Shown here piece after piece: positions 43,725 through 55,738 of a DNA stretch of 64,000 bases; positions within the stretch are counted from its first letter, which is position 1, and each line of letters opens with the position of its first letter. Origin of the DNA: Hybos culiciformis (Eukaryota > Arthropoda > Insecta > Diptera > Hybotidae); contig OZ023275.1 of the NCBI GenBank assembly GCA_964007475.1, positions 21,307,829-21,371,828 of the forward strand, read 5' to 3'. The notes beneath the pieces were generated by a model. The model was not told where the DNA came from. It ran no database searches and was given only the letters and a program-made list of their open reading frames with translations. Both the position numbers and the translations under genes were made by a program.

Positions 43725-46700
43725 TAGTTTACGACGCTTCCAGGTTGCGCCAAATATACGGCCGATTTTATGAGGCCTATGGCCTAAGTTCCAAAGATGT
43801 TGCTTCTGACTTAAAATCTTACGCTTCCCACATCTCATCAAACCGTACAGTTTTTCTTCAAAGGATACGGGAGAACCATGACAAGTTTTTTCGTCCCTTA
43901 CATGCATCAAAGACAAATTATAACTATTAATACTAAATCCCCTTCTCCCTTACCCCCTCGGTCTAATTTCTCCTTCTATTACCAAAACGTTAGAGGACTA
44001 CGCACTAAGACCAAAGACGTTTATCTTAATTCGGTGAACCTTGATTTTGACGTATATGCTCTGACGCAGACATGGTTACATTCTTCGATAAATAACCTTG
44101 AACTTTTTGGTAATAGCTACGCCACTTACAGAATAGATAGATATCTAAATATGAGTACCCTCCCTAATAATACACCCAAAGGAGGAGGAGTTTTGATTGC
44201 TATAAAAAATTCCTTCCATTCTTCTGAAATATCCATCCCTAATACATACTCCCTTGAAATAATTTGTGTTTTGCGCTTACATTTCACCGAATTCCCATAT
44301 TGATATTTACTCTGGAGTTTTTTAAGCGCAATTGATTTTATCATTCCACAACTAAATCCTTCTGATGAGTTTATTTTGTGTGAAGACTTCAATTTACCTC
44401 ATTTAAAGTGGAAGCAACATGACGAAGAAGCATATCTCGTTCCTGTGAAACTTTCGCATGAGATTGATATTCTATTCCTAGATTGCATCAATAGTCATTC
44501 TCTCCAGCAAATTTCCAAAGTAAAAAACTCCCTTCTAAAACAACTTGACCTGATCTTTTCTTCTGATTGGAATAATACCCTTCTCTTTGACTGTGTTTCA
44601 ACTCTTGTAAATATTGATCCTTATCACCCACCTATCTGCTTTACTAAGCACCTTGACTGTCCTATAGAACCTGACGCTGCTAGTTTGTATTGCTACAATT
44701 TTAGCAAAGCTGACTTCGTAGGTTTAAATCAATTCTTTATTTCTTACGACTTCTCTACATTGTTTGAAAATGTAGACATCGACCTTACTATAAGTAGTTT
44801 TTACAGCATTGTTTATGAAGCTTTTAAACAATTTATCCCAATTACCATTGACAAAAAATCGGATTCTAGTCCTATCTGGCTCAATTCTCACTTAAAAGCT
44901 CTCAGAAATAAAAAAAATAAGGCTTGGCGAACTTACTTGAAATCTAGAAGTAGATGCGACCATTTAGCCTTTGTATGTTTATTCGAAGAATTTAAGACTC
45001 TTTCTGAGCAAAAATATAACGACTATTTATATGAAACGTCAAATAAAATTAAAACTGACCCTAAATATTTTTGGAGATTTGTAAATAGTAAAAGAAAATG
45101 CGACAAATTCCCAACATTTCTTGAATTCAACGGACGTAAGAGTAATGAATCCAAAATCATTTCGGAATTTTTCAAGGCTCATTTTTCAGCTCCATGTAGT
45201 AACCCAGCCTTTCTCATTTCTGATGAAAATTTTTCCCATATTAAGGATCCCGTTGTCTCTTAAACATATATTTCGACATTGATGAAGTGAAACTACAGTT
45301 GGAAAAACTTCGCAATTACTTCACTCCGGGCCCAGATGGCGTACCTGAAGCAATTTTAAAAAATTGTGTTGAATCTCTGGCCTCACCCCTATCCTCTCTT
45401 TTCAATTTTTTCCTTTCGTCTTGTACTTTCCCTTCTTTTTGGAAAAAAGCCTTTATTAAGCCTATTCACAAGAAGGGTTCCAAACAAGATGTTGAAAACT
45501 ACAGTCAAAATTAACCTTTCTGCTATACCTAAACTCTTTGAACTTTTGATTTATAACTCAATTTATGACCCTTGTAAAAACATTCTCATTCCCAATCAGC
45601 ATGGTTTTATGAAAAAGAAATCAACCATCACTAATCTTCTTGAAACAACTTCTATTCTTGTCAAATCTATTGAATCGGGATTTCAAACTGATGTCATTTA
45701 CACCGACCTCAGCAAAGCTTTTGACCTGCTACCTCATAATGTAATTCTGTTCAAGTTAAATAAGTTGAAATTCCCTACTTACTTCGTTAATTGGATTGGC
45801 TCTTATCTCAAGGATCGCACTTATAATGTAATTTTTAGATCTTCAGCTTATGAAGCCAATTCCGGAGTTCCTCAAGGTAGTCATCTCGGTCCCCTTCTAT
45901 TTATTATTTCCATAAATGACGTCATTTCAATAATACGAAATAGTGAGCTTCAAATCTACGCGGACGATATGAAAATTAAAAAAAAAAACACATCAGTTGA
46001 AGATGCAATCCTCCTCCAAGGAGATTTAGATCGCTTCTATACTTGGTGCCAATCTAATAACCTGTCTCTCAAAATCAGTAAGTGAGCCTTCATGTCTTAC
46101 ACTCGTAAGCAAAGCCCCATCATATTCTCGTATTCTTTCAATAATAACGTTATTAGTAAAGTAACCACTTTCAAAGACCTGGGTGTTCTTTATGACGAAA
46201 AACTAAGTTTTAAACTCCACTACGACAATATTATAAGTAGACTGCGGATTTATATGCAATTGCATATTCGTACAGGAGTAACCTAGAAGAAAAAGAGAAA
46301 CAGCTAAGTACGTTTTGTGTAAAAACAAATTATTTCAAACGTATTTATATCTGCATATTCGCATATACTGTATATTTTTGCATATTTGCATATTTTGCAT
46401 ATCAACGTATATTTTATTATAGTCCATGAAACAGGAATATGTCCTATCACGAAGTTTTGCCACTTTTGAGGTAATGATACATTATTATGTACATTTTGAT
46501 GACGCGTCGATCAGTCGTACTCAGAAAAATTAGAAAAATCCATTACATGCTTTTTTTTATCAATTTTACTATCAATTTTACACACATTTTTGTAAGGGAA
46601 AAAGTACTATGTACCTCCAATTACTTCTGAACAAAGTGTCCGCTTGCGCGCCAAAATTACATTTGGTTTTTTTTAGGATATATTCTAAACAAAGTGTCCG

Positions 46701-48272
46701 CTTGCTCGCCAAAATTAAATTTGGTTTTTTTAGGATATATTCCTGTTTGGACGATATCTTGTTTTCTATCTTGTGAAGTTAAGAAATTAAGTACTATTGT
46801 TTCATTAGTAGTAATAAATATTATAATAGAGGGCCCACAGTTTTTTTTAATAGTATATACTTACGAAACTAGAATTCAAAGTAATATTTTAATAATTTAA
46901 TTATCCAAGAAGGAATTCTCTAAATTAAACAATTACTTCTTTAAATTATTGGGGCCGATTTCATAAAATTTATTTCTTTAAATAAGTGTTGTTTGCTTTT
47001 TAATTAGCAAAATCGAGCAGTATCTATATGTTTTGAATATTTGCGCTAACCGTATTTAAAAAAAAAAAACAAAAAAGTGAATTATTTTTAATTTTAATTT
47101 TTATATGTAAAGTAAAATTATTTGAATTGTTTTTTTTTTTTGGAATTTAAATTTAGTTTATTATTTACTGTTTTTGGGCAATTTTTATTTAAAAATTTTT
47201 CTCTTCTCGCTAGCCTAGTTCCTTTTGAAATGCCCGGGCCGAATTTTTGTGCCAGTCCGCCGCTGATTACGGCATAGTACTTCCTACCGAATTTTAAAAC
47301 ACACTATCTAAAATAATGCGCGAAATCGACGATAAAAAAGGGATTCGCTGAAAAAAATTTACTAAAATTTGCATTGATTTGTTTTTTAAATTTTGAAGTC
47401 TGGTTTTGAAATTTTGTTGTTGTTGCTTGTAATAGTCAATATTTCGTCGAAAAGGTAACAATTTTTGATGTGTTCTTGCGATATTTTTTATTAAATTTGT
47501 GAAAAGTTTTGTGAAAATGTTAAATTTAACTTAGAAAAATTTGTAGTTCTTTTGTGGTGAAAGTGAATTATTTGGTAAGTTTTTTCAGTTACCAAAAAAT
47601 TAATCAAACAATTTACAAAATTGTTTTTAATGTTTTTGAATCGGTCTTATTTGTTTAATAGAAACTAAAACGTTTTTAGAAACGGTATTACTTTAAAGGA
47701 ATTGTTTTAGCAGCATCAATTTGAATCGATTTGAATTATAATTGAATATTTTTATCAATTGAATAACTAATTTTAGTGCGAAATAATAATTTTTTTTTCA
47801 ATAATTGTTTTTTTCTCTAAAGAAATTTTCTGCATATTTTGCATGTGTTTGCATATATTTGCATATTTTGTGCATATTTGCTGCATATGCACTTGCATAA
47901 ATTTTGCATAAAAAATGCATATTTCGATATGTTAACGAAAATCTCTTTTACTATTTATTAGAAGACGATATTGAAAGTATATTCCTATTTTAACCTGAAA
48001 ACAAAAAATTGCATATAAATCCGCAGTCTAATTATAAGTAAGACCAATTCCATGCTTGGCTTTGTCAAAAGATTTTCGCGTCAATTCAACGATCCTTTCA
48101 TTCTTAAAATTCTATACACTACAATTGTCCGCCCCAATATTGAATATGCTAGTCAAGTTTGGTCACCTCACTATAATGTGCATATTGATCGCATTGAATC
48201 TATTCAAAAAAAATTCTTACGATTCGCCCTTCGCCACCTCCCGTGGTCAAATCCTTTAATTTTACCATCTTA
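43725..48272 (+). pseudogene. CR1/Jockey-type LINE (YADDM family), copy 1, broken
   Basis: The remnant of an upstream frame (SRLRQIYGRFYEAYGL) is followed by the endonuclease start SFYYQNVRGLRTK (about 43969), TWLHSS and GGGVLIAIK. Next come FTPGPDGVPEAILKN, a finger region, SKAFDLLPHN, GVPQGSHLGPLLFIISINDV and the catalytic YADDMK (about 45955). A hAT-like element (46238-48030) interrupts it, after which KTNSMLGFVKRFSRQFND and RPNIEYASQVWSPH complete the thumb region. At least five frame breaks and several stops disable it. It ends abruptly where the second LINE begins. Its proteins would nick target DNA and reverse-transcribe the element RNA. Confidence 0.88.
46238..48030. mobile_element. 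hAT-type element (1.8 kb) with perfect 22-bp TIRs and 8-bp TSD
   Basis: Ends TAGACTGCGGATTTATATGC and its exact complement. ATTATAAG lies at 46230-46237 and 48031-48038. Both subterminal regions carry repeated GCATATTTGCATAT motifs (46353-46400 and 47831-47925). A block of about 58 bp with AAAGTGTCCGCTTGC is duplicated at 46620 and 46690. No transposase frame. Excising it and one target copy restores the LINE frame. Confidence 0.9.
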
Positions 48273-48655
48273 AGAAAACAGACTAAAATCAATTAGTTCA
48301 GTTTAGTTTCTGATTTTACTAATAGCGGTTGTCTGTCGGTTGTGTTAAAAAAATTTTTTTTTGGTTTTTTTTAATTAATTTTGTATACAGTGTCTTTGTG
48401 TTTAATAATAATAATTTAATTATAATAATAATATAAATAAATTTTTATTTAATTTTTAATTTTTTTATTTAGTTCAAAAAAAAAAAAAAAGGGACAAAAA
48501 AAATTGTTCCATTTTTTAAGTGTATTGTTCTAGTTTTGTTTATATTCTGTGTACCTTTTTGGTTTAGGCCAAATTTTTTTCTGTTTTGTAGTAGTAATCT
48601 TTTAGTTTTGGAATTCTCTTTTTTTACATAATAAACACTTGCTGAATATCTGTTA

Positions 48656-49711
48656 GTGATGAATTTCAAATGTGATTTTGGAAGGTGCGTTGCAGTGTCT
48701 CAGCAACCTATGTGGGCTTGCGGAGGCATATGTAAACGTTCATTTCACATGACTTGCATTGGCCTAAACGGCCGTATTTTAGATAAATTGAAGCGGTCTG
48801 ATTACGGATCATTACAATGGTTTTGTGATGATTGTAAAAAACTCTCCGTATCTTCCCTCTGTGCTCAGTTGAAAAGGCTTCATCTCGATTTCCAGAAATT
48901 GCAAAAATGCTTTGCATCTTTATCCACTTCGCTGGAAGTAGTTTCAGCGGATGTAATAAAACTTAATAACTTTTCCGAAATTCCTCACGATGATTCTCAA
49001 GATTCTTCCAACTCTTTTATTGTTAACGAAGAGCCTCAACTTATTTCTCAAGTAAATTCTACTTTAATTCCTACCTTCGTCGGAAATCAACCTGATTCTG
49101 GCCAAATTGATCCAAACATTAATAGTTTTCACATTCCTTCAACCACTTTATTGCGCCATATTCAGATTTTACCACCTATTCAGGGTTCCACAAATACTTC
49201 CTTCGAAAATTCAATTTCTAATAACCCTGTTCAGGATTCACCAACATTTCAGGGTACTCCCGCTCAACAGATCACAATCCCGTCTCAGTCTCGTTCATTC
49301 ACAGCTATTCCTCCCATTTCAGCTTGAGGTAACTCTTCTCATGTTAAGTCGCCTGCTAAATCAGCAGAACTTCAAATTATACCCCCTCCTATAATTAATA
49401 GCCTCAATCCGAATAGATCTCTTCAAGTAATACCTCCTCCAAGGCCCATATTTATTTCAAGATTAGCGCCTGACACTACCTCTGATGATGTTATCAGTTA
49501 CATAAGAGGTAAATCTACACTTAACGTTGACAGCATTAAATGTGTCAAGATAAGTAAAACCACCAGGGCAGTTTCATCTTTCAAGATAAATATTCCTAAT
49601 GCCATATCCGAAACTATACTGTCACAAGACTTCTGGCCAAAGGATACGTTCATTAAACTTTTCAAAAATCGTAAACCACGACTTGAACGTGCTAATTCTC
49701 CAAAAAACTAG
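48656..49711 (+). pseudogene. LINE copy 2, ORF1 with PHD-like zinc finger
   Basis: Starts MMNFKCDFGRCVAV. Cysteine/histidine spacing at residues 6-60 (CxxxxC, CxxxC, HxxC, WFCDDC) fits a PHD-type finger, seen in ORF1 proteins of some CR1-group LINEs. A coiled-coil-like helix and a Ser/Pro/Gln-rich linker follow. TGA at 49325-49327 interrupts the frame, which then continues in phase to 49711. That part includes IFISRLAPDTTSDDVISYIR, which resembles an RNA-recognition fold. ORF1 proteins coat the element RNA. The stop may mean pseudogene or readthrough; pseudogene is more likely. Confidence 0.7.
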
Positions 49712-52194
49712 AAAAACTGTCCCTTTACTATCAAAATGTAAGGGGACTTCGTTCTAAGTGTAAGATTATTTTCCTAAAATCTGATACACTTAATTTTGAC
49801 ATTTATGCCTTAACGGAGACTTGGCTTTATAAAGGCATCCTTAGTAACGAACTTTTTTCTCCCTGTTATCAAATTTTTCGCAAAGATCGTTACCCTAATA
49901 TTGAGGGTGACAGCTCCAATGTTCCGAAAGGTGGTGGAGCTCTAATAGCGACACGTTCTCACCTTGATGTTACTTTGATTTCTCTTCCTTCTTATTCTTT
50001 CATTGATGCTGTTGCCATTAAACTGAAGACTTCTTGTAAATCTATTTTCATTTTGAATATTTATATTAGCCCCAGTAACACTTCTGGTTACGATGAGGTT
50101 TTAAATGCTATTAATTTTGTTTCTGACATTCTATCAGAAACTGATGAATTTTTACTTTTGGGTGATTTTAATTTACCCAATTTGAGATGGATTGAATCTG
50201 ATGAGGGTGACTACCTGATCTCTGCTACACCCTCCTCATGTGTAGAGATTGATTTTCTTGATGCTGTTTCAGCAGTTCCTCTCTTTCAAATTTCCAAAGT
50301 CAAAAATTTTATGAATAGGCAGTTGGATCTCATTTTCTTTTCCGATCCAGCTAATTGCACTGTTCAAGAAAGTGCAAATATTTTGGTTGAAATTGATAGA
50401 TTTCACCCTCCTTTGAATTTTATATTTAGTGTTGTTGAGTCCAATGAAATAATTCCGCAAAGCTCTTTAGAGTTTAATTTTAGGAAAACTGACTATATTG
50501 AACTCAATAGTTACCTCAGCCAGGCTGACTTTTCATTCCTTGATAATGTGGATTTGGACTTGGACTCGATGGTTGACTCCTTCTATGAAATTCTTTTCAA
50601 TGGCTTTTCATTATCATGTCCACTTTTTACTAGAAGGGATATGAGATCTTGTTCCCCTCCCTGGTTTAATGTAGAACTTAAAGCTCTAAGAAACAGGAAG
50701 AATAAGGCTTGGAAAAGTTTCTTAATAACCGGAAGTGAAGTCGACCATGAGACTTTTCAATATTTATTCAATGAGTTCAGAGTCTTGTTTGAGCATCAAT
50801 ATGAGGAGTATTTACAAAAGACAAAGCTTGACATATTGAAGGATCCAAAAAGATTCTTTAGTTTTATTAATTCTAAGAGGAAAGGGGATAGTTATCCTCA
50901 AACTCTTAGTTTCTTGAATACCTCTTCCAATGATGACCTAACTGTAGCTAATTTTTTTGCTAACCATTTCTCCAGTTCTTTTTCTGACTCAAACTTCAAT
51001 GTTGATACTGCCTATTTCAGTTATTTAAACAATTGCCCGCAAACTTCTATGACCGCAATATCCATTGAAGTTAATGAACTTTTCAAGTTTTTATCTAAGC
51101 TTCAGGATGACTGTTCTTCTGGGCCTGATGGTGTCCCACCGATAATCTTGAAAAATTGTGCTTCTACTTTATGTAATCCTCTATCTATTATTTTTAATAG
51201 ATCTTTATTAACCGGCTACTTTCCGAAAATCTGGAAAAATTCATATATCATACCCGTTTTCAAGAAAGGTTGCCGAGCTGACGTTTTAAATTATCGTCCA
51301 ATAGCTAAAATTTCTTCAATTCCTAAGCTTTTTGAGGCTGTTATTTCTGAAGATATACATTTTTATTGCAAGAATTTTATTACTGATAATCAGCATGGGT
51401 TTCTTAAAGGTAGGTCTACTACTACCAATCTTATAGAAATTACTTCAGCTTATAGGGATAACATGGAGAAAGGTTTTCAGACTGATTCCGTATACACGGA
51501 TTTTAGCAAAGCATTCGATGTTCTTCCTCATCAGATTATTTTATTTAAATTGGCTGCGAATGGTTTCCCATATTCTTTTATTGAGTGGAAAAAATCTTGG
51601 CTTGGTCCTCGGGATTATCAGGTCAAATTTCGCTCTGCAATATCTACAACATACACAGCTACTTCTGGAGTGCCTCAAGGTAGCCATCTTGGTCCACTTG
51701 ATTTCGTGATCGCTATTAACGATGTTTCACTCATCATTTCGTATAGCGATCATAACATTTATGCCGATGATATGAAAATTTTTAAAAAAATTTCTAGTCC
51801 TTCAGACTGCAATCTCTTACAAACTGACCTTAATAGCTTTGGCCTTTGGTGTATTAAGAATAATCTTCTTCTTAATGTGTCTAAGTGTCAAAATATATCA
51901 TTTTCAAGAAAAAAAAATCCTATTAATTTTCAGTATACACTTAATAATATTCTTATTCCCAGAGTCAATGAAGTTAGAGATCTCGGCATTTTATGTGATT
52001 ACCAATTGACATTTAAACCACATGTTAATTCAATTGTAAATAAAGCAAATTCCACTCTAGGTTTCCACAGAACGAACTATGGACAAAACAAACCAATCAA
52101 TCGAATGCTCTTGACAGGAAACAAATATAAACATTTAATTGATTTTTCTGTATCAAAAGAAACACTAAAACTAAAACTTTTTTCTAGTAACTAG
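49696..52194 (+). CDS. LINE copy 2, ORF2 endonuclease-reverse transcriptase
   Basis: An 832-codon open frame overlapping the end of ORF1 by 16 bp, with no ATG at the start. Endonuclease landmarks are LYYQNVRGLRSK (about residue 8), LTETWLY, GGGALIA and LLLGDFNLP. RT landmarks are SGPDGVPPIILKN, YTDFSKAFDVLPH, SGVPQGSHLGPLDF and YADD at residues 689-692. The palm is followed by IVNKANSTLGF, then jumps straight to the C-terminal block NRMLLTGNKYKHLIDFSV. About 100 residues of thumb sequence found in copy 1 are missing. A 3' UTR and A-rich tail end near 52354. The RT core is uninterrupted, so this copy is young, but the deletion probably disables it. Confidence 0.9.
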   Translation, partial: FSKKLEKLSLYYQNVRGLRSKCKIIFLKSDTLNFDIYALTETWLYKGILSNELFSPCYQIFRKDRYPNIEGDSSNVPKGGGALIATRSHLDVTLISLPSYSFIDAVAIKLKTSCKSIFILNIYISPSNTSGYDEVLNAINFVSDILSETDEFLLLGDFNLPNLRWIESDEGDYLISATPSSCVEIDFLDAVSAVPLFQISKVKNFMNRQLDLIFFSDPANCTVQESANILVEIDRFHPPLNFIFSVVESNEIIPQSSLEFNFRKTDYIELNSYLSQADFSFLDNVDLDLDSMVDSFYEILFNGFSLSCPLFTRRDMRSCSPPWFNVELKALRNRKNKAWKSFLITGSEVDHETFQYLFNEFRVLFEHQYEEYLQKTKLDILKDPKRFFSFINSKRKGDSYPQTLSFLNTSSNDDLTVANFFANHFSSSFSDSNFNVDTAYFSYLNNCPQTSMTAISIEVNELFKFLSKLQDDCSSGPDGVPPIILKNCASTLCNPLSIIFNRSLLTGYFPKIWKNSYIIPVFKKGCRADVLNYRPIAKISSIPKLFEAVISEDIHFYCKNFITDNQHGFLKGRSTTTNLIEITSAYRDNMEKGFQTDSVYTDFSKAFDVLPHQIILFKLAANGFPYSFIEWKKSWLGPRDYQVKFRSAISTTYTATSGVPQGSHLGPLDFVIAINDVSLIISYSDHNIYADDMKIFKKISSPSDCNLLQTDLNSFGLWCIKNNLLLNVSKCQNISFSRKKNPINFQYTLNNILIPRVNEVRDLGILCDYQLTFKPHVNSIVNKANSTLGFHRTNYGQNKPINRMLLTGNKYKHLIDFSVSKETLKLKLFSSN

Positions 52195-52355
52195 ATTGTA
52201 AATTTTAACTTGTAAATTTTATATTATATTATATTGAATAGTTTTAAATTTAAATTGTACATAAATTATTGTTTTGTAATTTTAATTGTAATTTTGAATT
52301 GTTAAATTGAAATTATTTTTGTAAAAGTTTGATCTAAACTGAAATAAAAAAAAAC

Positions 52356-54769
52356 ATGCGTGTGCCGTGTACTCGCGGGGGAAGTTATACTTCGTAATGT
52401 GGAAATGAAAATAGGAAAATAGTTTCTTTAAGACAAACTTTATTAACATTGCTTACAATTCACAATTGATCGCATCAAAGGCGATTTTTGACACTTTCCC
52501 TTATCGTAGGGATAAAATTATGTGGTGCAAAATTATCTACATTCAATTGCCTTTCGAATGACATTACTAGTTAATTTCTGAGACGCAGCATTAAAACCGG
52601 CTGTAAGCAGACTTTCTCAAAAATTGAGATTTCTCAAAATTTAAATTTTGAAAACAAATTTTTTTTTCTCAAAATAACTTTTTTTATAGAGTCCTTTTAA
52701 ATGACATCAAAAACTGGGAACATGTCGAACAAAAAATAAGGAAACGAGACCCTTCGCAGACTTTTTCTACCTACTTAGTGTATGTGTATCATATCAAACT
52801 AAAAACCTAACAATCAATTGGTATTCACAAGAGACGTACCTTGAAATAACCTTAAATCCGTTGCATTGTCCGTGGGATTGTTTTTTTCACTCATTTTTCA
52901 CAATTCTTAAGTAAATGAAATAATAAATACTATAAATTAAATTAAAATAGAACAACAAGCACGTATTTCAGCTGATTTCACGACGTTCATACTGTTTACT
53001 TCGCTGGCCGCTACATAGCAAGAATACCACGTGCATGTGTTTGGGATCTACCGACTCACTCCTCTTCTATCTCCTCGCGCATGTGTTCGGCGTGGGTGTT
53101 TCGGAATTCAGAAATTTAATTTCGAAATTAAATAAATTTCGAATACTAATGTCATTGAAGAAACGTTTTGTCTCTGGAATAAAGTGGTTTCCATATTTTT
53201 TGTATTTTGTATTTTTAAATTGAGCTAATAATTTTTTTTTATGTTAAGAAATTAAAACAAATATTAATTAGGGACTGTTCACATATTACGTAACGCTTTT
53301 TTGCCGGTCCAGTACTTTCGGATTGGCGGCATTTTATATAAAACCAGTTTTGAAGTTTTTTGGTTCGATTTTTGCTCAGTTTTAGTGTTGTTTTTACTGT
53401 ATATATTTTCGAGAACTGTTTTAAACAGACTCCCCTTCCATTTCACTTTCATAGACATTGTCATATAAGCTTTGAAATTCTTTTTTTTTAATGTTTCTTC
53501 CACATTTCATTTTCTTTCCATTTTCTTTTCCAAACTTATAACCTAAACTTTTTGCTATTGTAATTTGTTTTTTCAGTATTTAAACCTATCTGATTTTACA
53601 ATAATTTCTGAAAGCCATATAGCAAGTTCTATAAAATCGAGTATCTCGAACAGGGCTGGACTGGGAATGAATTTCGGACCGGGAAATTAAAAGTTTCTTT
53701 GTAAAAAATTTTTTTTCACGCTTAAAAAAAAAATTGAAACAAAACATTATAATTTTAGACAACATATTTTAGTACCGCCCTCCAGGAAACTCCTTCTAGC
53801 TTGTTAGGCCAGTCCAGCTCTGTCTCCGAATCATTCAAAATCTCATTCACGAGTTGTTTTGAGTCGCTTTTACGTTTTTTAGTAGTAGATAATTGTTTTA
53901 AATTATTCAAACGTTTTATCCGTTCATTCACGTTCCAACATGCATTTCCTAAAAACATGTTCTCATAAATTTTGGTTTTTCAGTCATTTTTGTTATGGAT
54001 TGTTCTTTAAAATTGAGTTTTTGAATAATAACGGACATTTTTTTTTTTCGTATTTTTTTTAATTTGGTATACCTCTTTTATTTATTATTCGATTCTTAAA
54101 TTTTGTTGGAAAGGTCTTGAAACGGTCTTTTTTTGGTTTCTTTTCTGTAGTACAAATGTTGCCCAAAAGGTGGAGTAATTTAAGTTTAATACACAAAATT
54201 GATTAAAACGCCATGTATACAATATTTTCAGGAACTAAAACTTTCTAAAAAAATGAAGGTAAACTCCTCCTGAATCAAAGTCTAGAACATCATGAAAGAC
54301 TATTTCGAAGTTTTCATACTCAAAAATGCTTAATTTCAAAGTAACCAAAAAGTAACGGTAAATCCTAAAAAACCAAAATGGCGGCAAACTTGTTGAACAA
54401 ACATAATTTCTAATACCACTTTCTACCACTTTCAAGAATAAAAATCCAATTTTTGCAAAAAACCCGTTTTTGTCAGGTTGCTAATTATAGATTCAGGTAA
54501 AAATTTTTAATTAATTTTTTTAATTTGAATTTATTACGTAATTAGTTCCAAATCTATAAAAAAAATTAGCTCAAAGAAAATTTATATTTGTTTATCATTA
54601 TTGTGTATGTCTAACACTTTAACCTTGAGTATATGTTCAAATTCCAAAAACACTTGAATACAATTGCTTCATACTGTTTTGCCAATAAACACATCTGTGA
54701 GTTTAAAATTTTAAAACAAATAAAAATATATTGTTAAATTATTTGCGAACTTAATCTTCTTCTTCTTAT
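52356..54769. other. Unresolved repeats, no gene
   Basis: 52383 carries GAAGTTATACTTC, a Helentron-like palindrome, with GC-richer DNA up to 53110 that may be one element (TACTCGCGG at the left, CCTCGCGCATGTG at the right). At 53274-53311 lies the orphan terminus GGGACTGTTCACATATTACG, also found at 36852. Short minus-strand frames at 53279-53503 and 53755-53958 have no recognisable content. Confidence 0.4.
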
Positions 54770-55738
54770 AAATAAAAATTAAAATTCTCTGTTTCTCTGT
54801 TTCTCTGTTTCTCTGTTTCTCTGTTTTTCTGTTTCTCTGTTTCTCTGTCCTCTGTCCTCAATCACGCTTAAACCGCTGGACCGATTTGGCTGAAATTTTG
54901 AACTTAAGTATCATTGGGGCTCGAGATGGTTATAGGGTACTAGAAATTTTGATCCGAGGCCCCGGCGGGAGGGCTAACTTAGAAGCCGGTTTTGAAATTT
55001 AGGTATATTCCAATAAAATATAGTAGCGTTGGACCCGAAAACGCTATTTAAAAAACCGAATGTTGCGAGGCCCCCAACCGTTGTCCCAGGGCCAATTCGG
55101 GAGCTTTATAAAATAAGCAGCCTAGATACCCGAGATGGTTATACGGTACAAGAAATTTTGATCCGAAGCCCCGACGGGGGGCTACCTTAGAAGACGGTTT
55201 CGCAATTTAGGTATATTCCGATAAAATGTTGTAGCGTTGGACCTGAAATTTAAAAAACTGGATGTTGAAAAGCCATCAACCGTCTCAGAGATCAATTGCG
55301 GGGCTATACAACAAATTCCGAAATTTTAAAATTTTGAAAAAATAAGGAGCCTAGAGACCCGATTGGTTATATTTTTGATCCGAGGCACCGACGGGGGACT
55401 ACCTTAGAAGGCAGTTTTGTAATTTGGGTATATTCCGATATAATATTATAGCGTTGGACCCGAATCGACTATTTAGAATACTGGATGTGTTAAGGCAGGG
55501 AAGTATTTAAAAATTTTTGAAATTCTGTTTTTTTTAGTGCACAAAATGCAATTTAGTTATATTCCGATAAAATATTATAGCGTTGGACCCGAATCGACTG
55601 GATGTGTTAAAGCACCGGGGAAGTGGCTATTTAACAAATTTTGAAATTCTGTTTTTTTAGTGCACAAAATCTGTATTAAACTGTTTTGATATTAATATAA
55701 GTTCGGAACTACCGTGCGAAGTCGGGTATTTCGACTAG
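54770..55738 (+). mobile_element. Non-autonomous Helitron-like element ending CTAG
   Basis: It opens with a TTTCTCTG microsatellite (54785-54860) and AACCGCTGGACCGATTTGGC, a leader type widespread in insect Helitron-like repeats. Three to four diverged units follow, containing GGCTACCTTAGAAG and ATTCCGATAAAATATTATAG (about 54960, 55180, 55390, 55550). The 3' end is CCGTGCGAAGTCGGGTATTT then CGACTAG|T, where GTCG...CGAC forms a small stem before CTAG. This is the Helitron 3' rule CTRR with insertion before T. The exact 5' TC end is not fixed. Confidence 0.65.

Noticed and set aside
54790..54860. Telomeric or regulatory repeat
   Set aside because: TTTCTCTG repeats are the variable leader of a Helitron-like element and not a telomere motif.
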